A DNA stretch of 5,177 nt from Oscillibacter sp. (GTDB lineage Bacteria > Bacillota > Clostridia > Oscillospirales > Oscillospiraceae), in the NCBI GenBank assembly GCA_017380995.1, contig JAFOCY010000231.1, positions 1 to 5,177 on the forward strand, in the 5' to 3' direction. The notes under the pieces are model-generated. The model made no database searches and was not told the origin of the DNA. It worked only from the letters and a program-made list of their open reading frames with translations. A program made the position numbers and the translations under genes. Position 1 is the stretch's first letter, and each line of letters opens with the position of its first letter. Below, piece by piece: positions 4,839 to 5,177 of the stretch.

Positions 4839-5177
4839 CGGTAGCGGTTGCCGAAGAAATACTCAAACATATCGTAGGGATTGTAGTAGTAACCGCCGCT
4901 GCCGTTTTGCGTGTTGTTCTGGTCCTGGGTGATGTTGCTCTGCTCCTCGGCGGGAACGGCGCTCCAGGTCAGCTCCACGGTGGTGGAAGCGCCTTCGCGG
5001 TAGATGGTGAAGGTGCAGGTATCGCCGGCGGAATAATACTTTTTCACGCTGGTGAGGTCTTCCATGGAGGCAATCTCATGGTCGTCGATCCTGGTGATGA
5101 CATCGCCCAGCTTCAGCCCGGCGTTAGCCGCGGCCAGGCCCTCCTCCACGGAGTAGACGAAGACGCCCTGGGTGATG
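4835..5177 (-). CDS. HtrA/DegP-like S1C serine protease, C-terminal PDZ domain and tail (runs off window)
   Basis: The reading frame is open to the window edge, so this is the last 113 codons of a longer gene; the apparent GTG start at 5149 is an internal Val. The visible part begins ITQGVFVYSVEEGLAAANAG and continues LKLGDVITRIDDHEI, then YSAGDTCTFTIYREG. This is the classical PDZ fold of HtrA proteins (substrate-binding groove, 'AGLK.GDVI', 'V.R.G'), which in Firmicutes follows an N-terminal membrane helix and a trypsin-like protease domain outside the membrane. The catalytic triad is not in the window. After the PDZ, a Gln/Asn/Gly-rich linker leads to an aromatic tail, YYYNPYDMFEYFFGNRYR. 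Other PDZ proteins remain possible, but the match to HtrA-type PDZ is good. Confidence 0.85.
   Translation of the reverse strand, partial: ITQGVFVYSVEEGLAAANAGLKLGDVITRIDDHEIASMEDLTSVKKYYSAGDTCTFTIYREGASTTVELTWSAVPAEEQSNITQDQNNTQNGSGGYYYNPYDMFEYFFGNRYR

Noticed and set aside
4021..4866. Minus-strand open frame of 281 codons across the HD gene and the spacer
   Set aside because: It is antisense to clear HD motifs, crosses the strong hairpin at 4647-4681 and shows no recognisable domain.

Overview
The window looks like a piece of a GC-rich chromosome from an anaerobic Clostridia member, most likely Oscillospiraceae (Flavonifractor/Lawsonibacter-like gut Firmicutes). The basis is strong purine-rich Shine-Dalgarno (SD) sites, sigma-A-like promoters, a split sodium-pump-type biotin decarboxylase with Ala-Pro linkers, and clostridial-style SfsA and TtcA-like proteins. 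The taxonomic placement is inference from gene style, not from a database search.

Layout: (1) 1-140, minus strand: the left end of an IS3-family (IS150-type) insertion sequence, with a terminal repeat ending in CA on the plus strand, a long hairpin, and the first 25 codons of OrfA transposase. (2) 2307-157, minus strand: a three-gene operon encoding an OadG-like membrane anchor, a free biotin carrier protein and an OadA-like carboxyltransferase that lacks its own biotin domain. A clear extended -10 promoter drives it. (3) 2308-2532: a divergent promoter region. (4) 2533-4638, plus strand: an apparent operon of sfsA (TTG start), a TtcA-like PP-loop tRNA thiolation protein and an HD-domain protein translationally coupled to it by an ATGA overlap, closed by a 16-bp-stem hairpin. 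(5) 4639-4834: a tail-to-tail intergenic stretch. (6) 4835-5177, minus strand: the C-terminal PDZ domain and tail of an HtrA/DegP-like protease whose remainder lies beyond the window. No gene-free stretch exceeds 300 bases.

How the parts work together: the three minus-strand genes make a biotin-dependent decarboxylase/transcarboxylase. The alpha subunit takes the carboxyl group from a 2-oxoacid such as oxaloacetate and loads it on biotin of the separate carrier, while the gamma-like subunit tethers the complex to the membrane. The Na+-pumping beta subunit expected for a complete pump is not in the window. The insertion sequence sits 16 bases after the alpha-subunit stop codon, right behind a good orphan SD, so a downstream gene may have been cut off.

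The most interesting structure is at the IS end. A near-perfect 50-nt hairpin is followed by TTTTTCT and then at once by the transposase ATG. It contains the transposase SD in its 3' arm and an extended -10 in its centre. It looks built to silence the transposase on transcripts read through from the decarboxylase operon, while leaving the IS's own transcript open.
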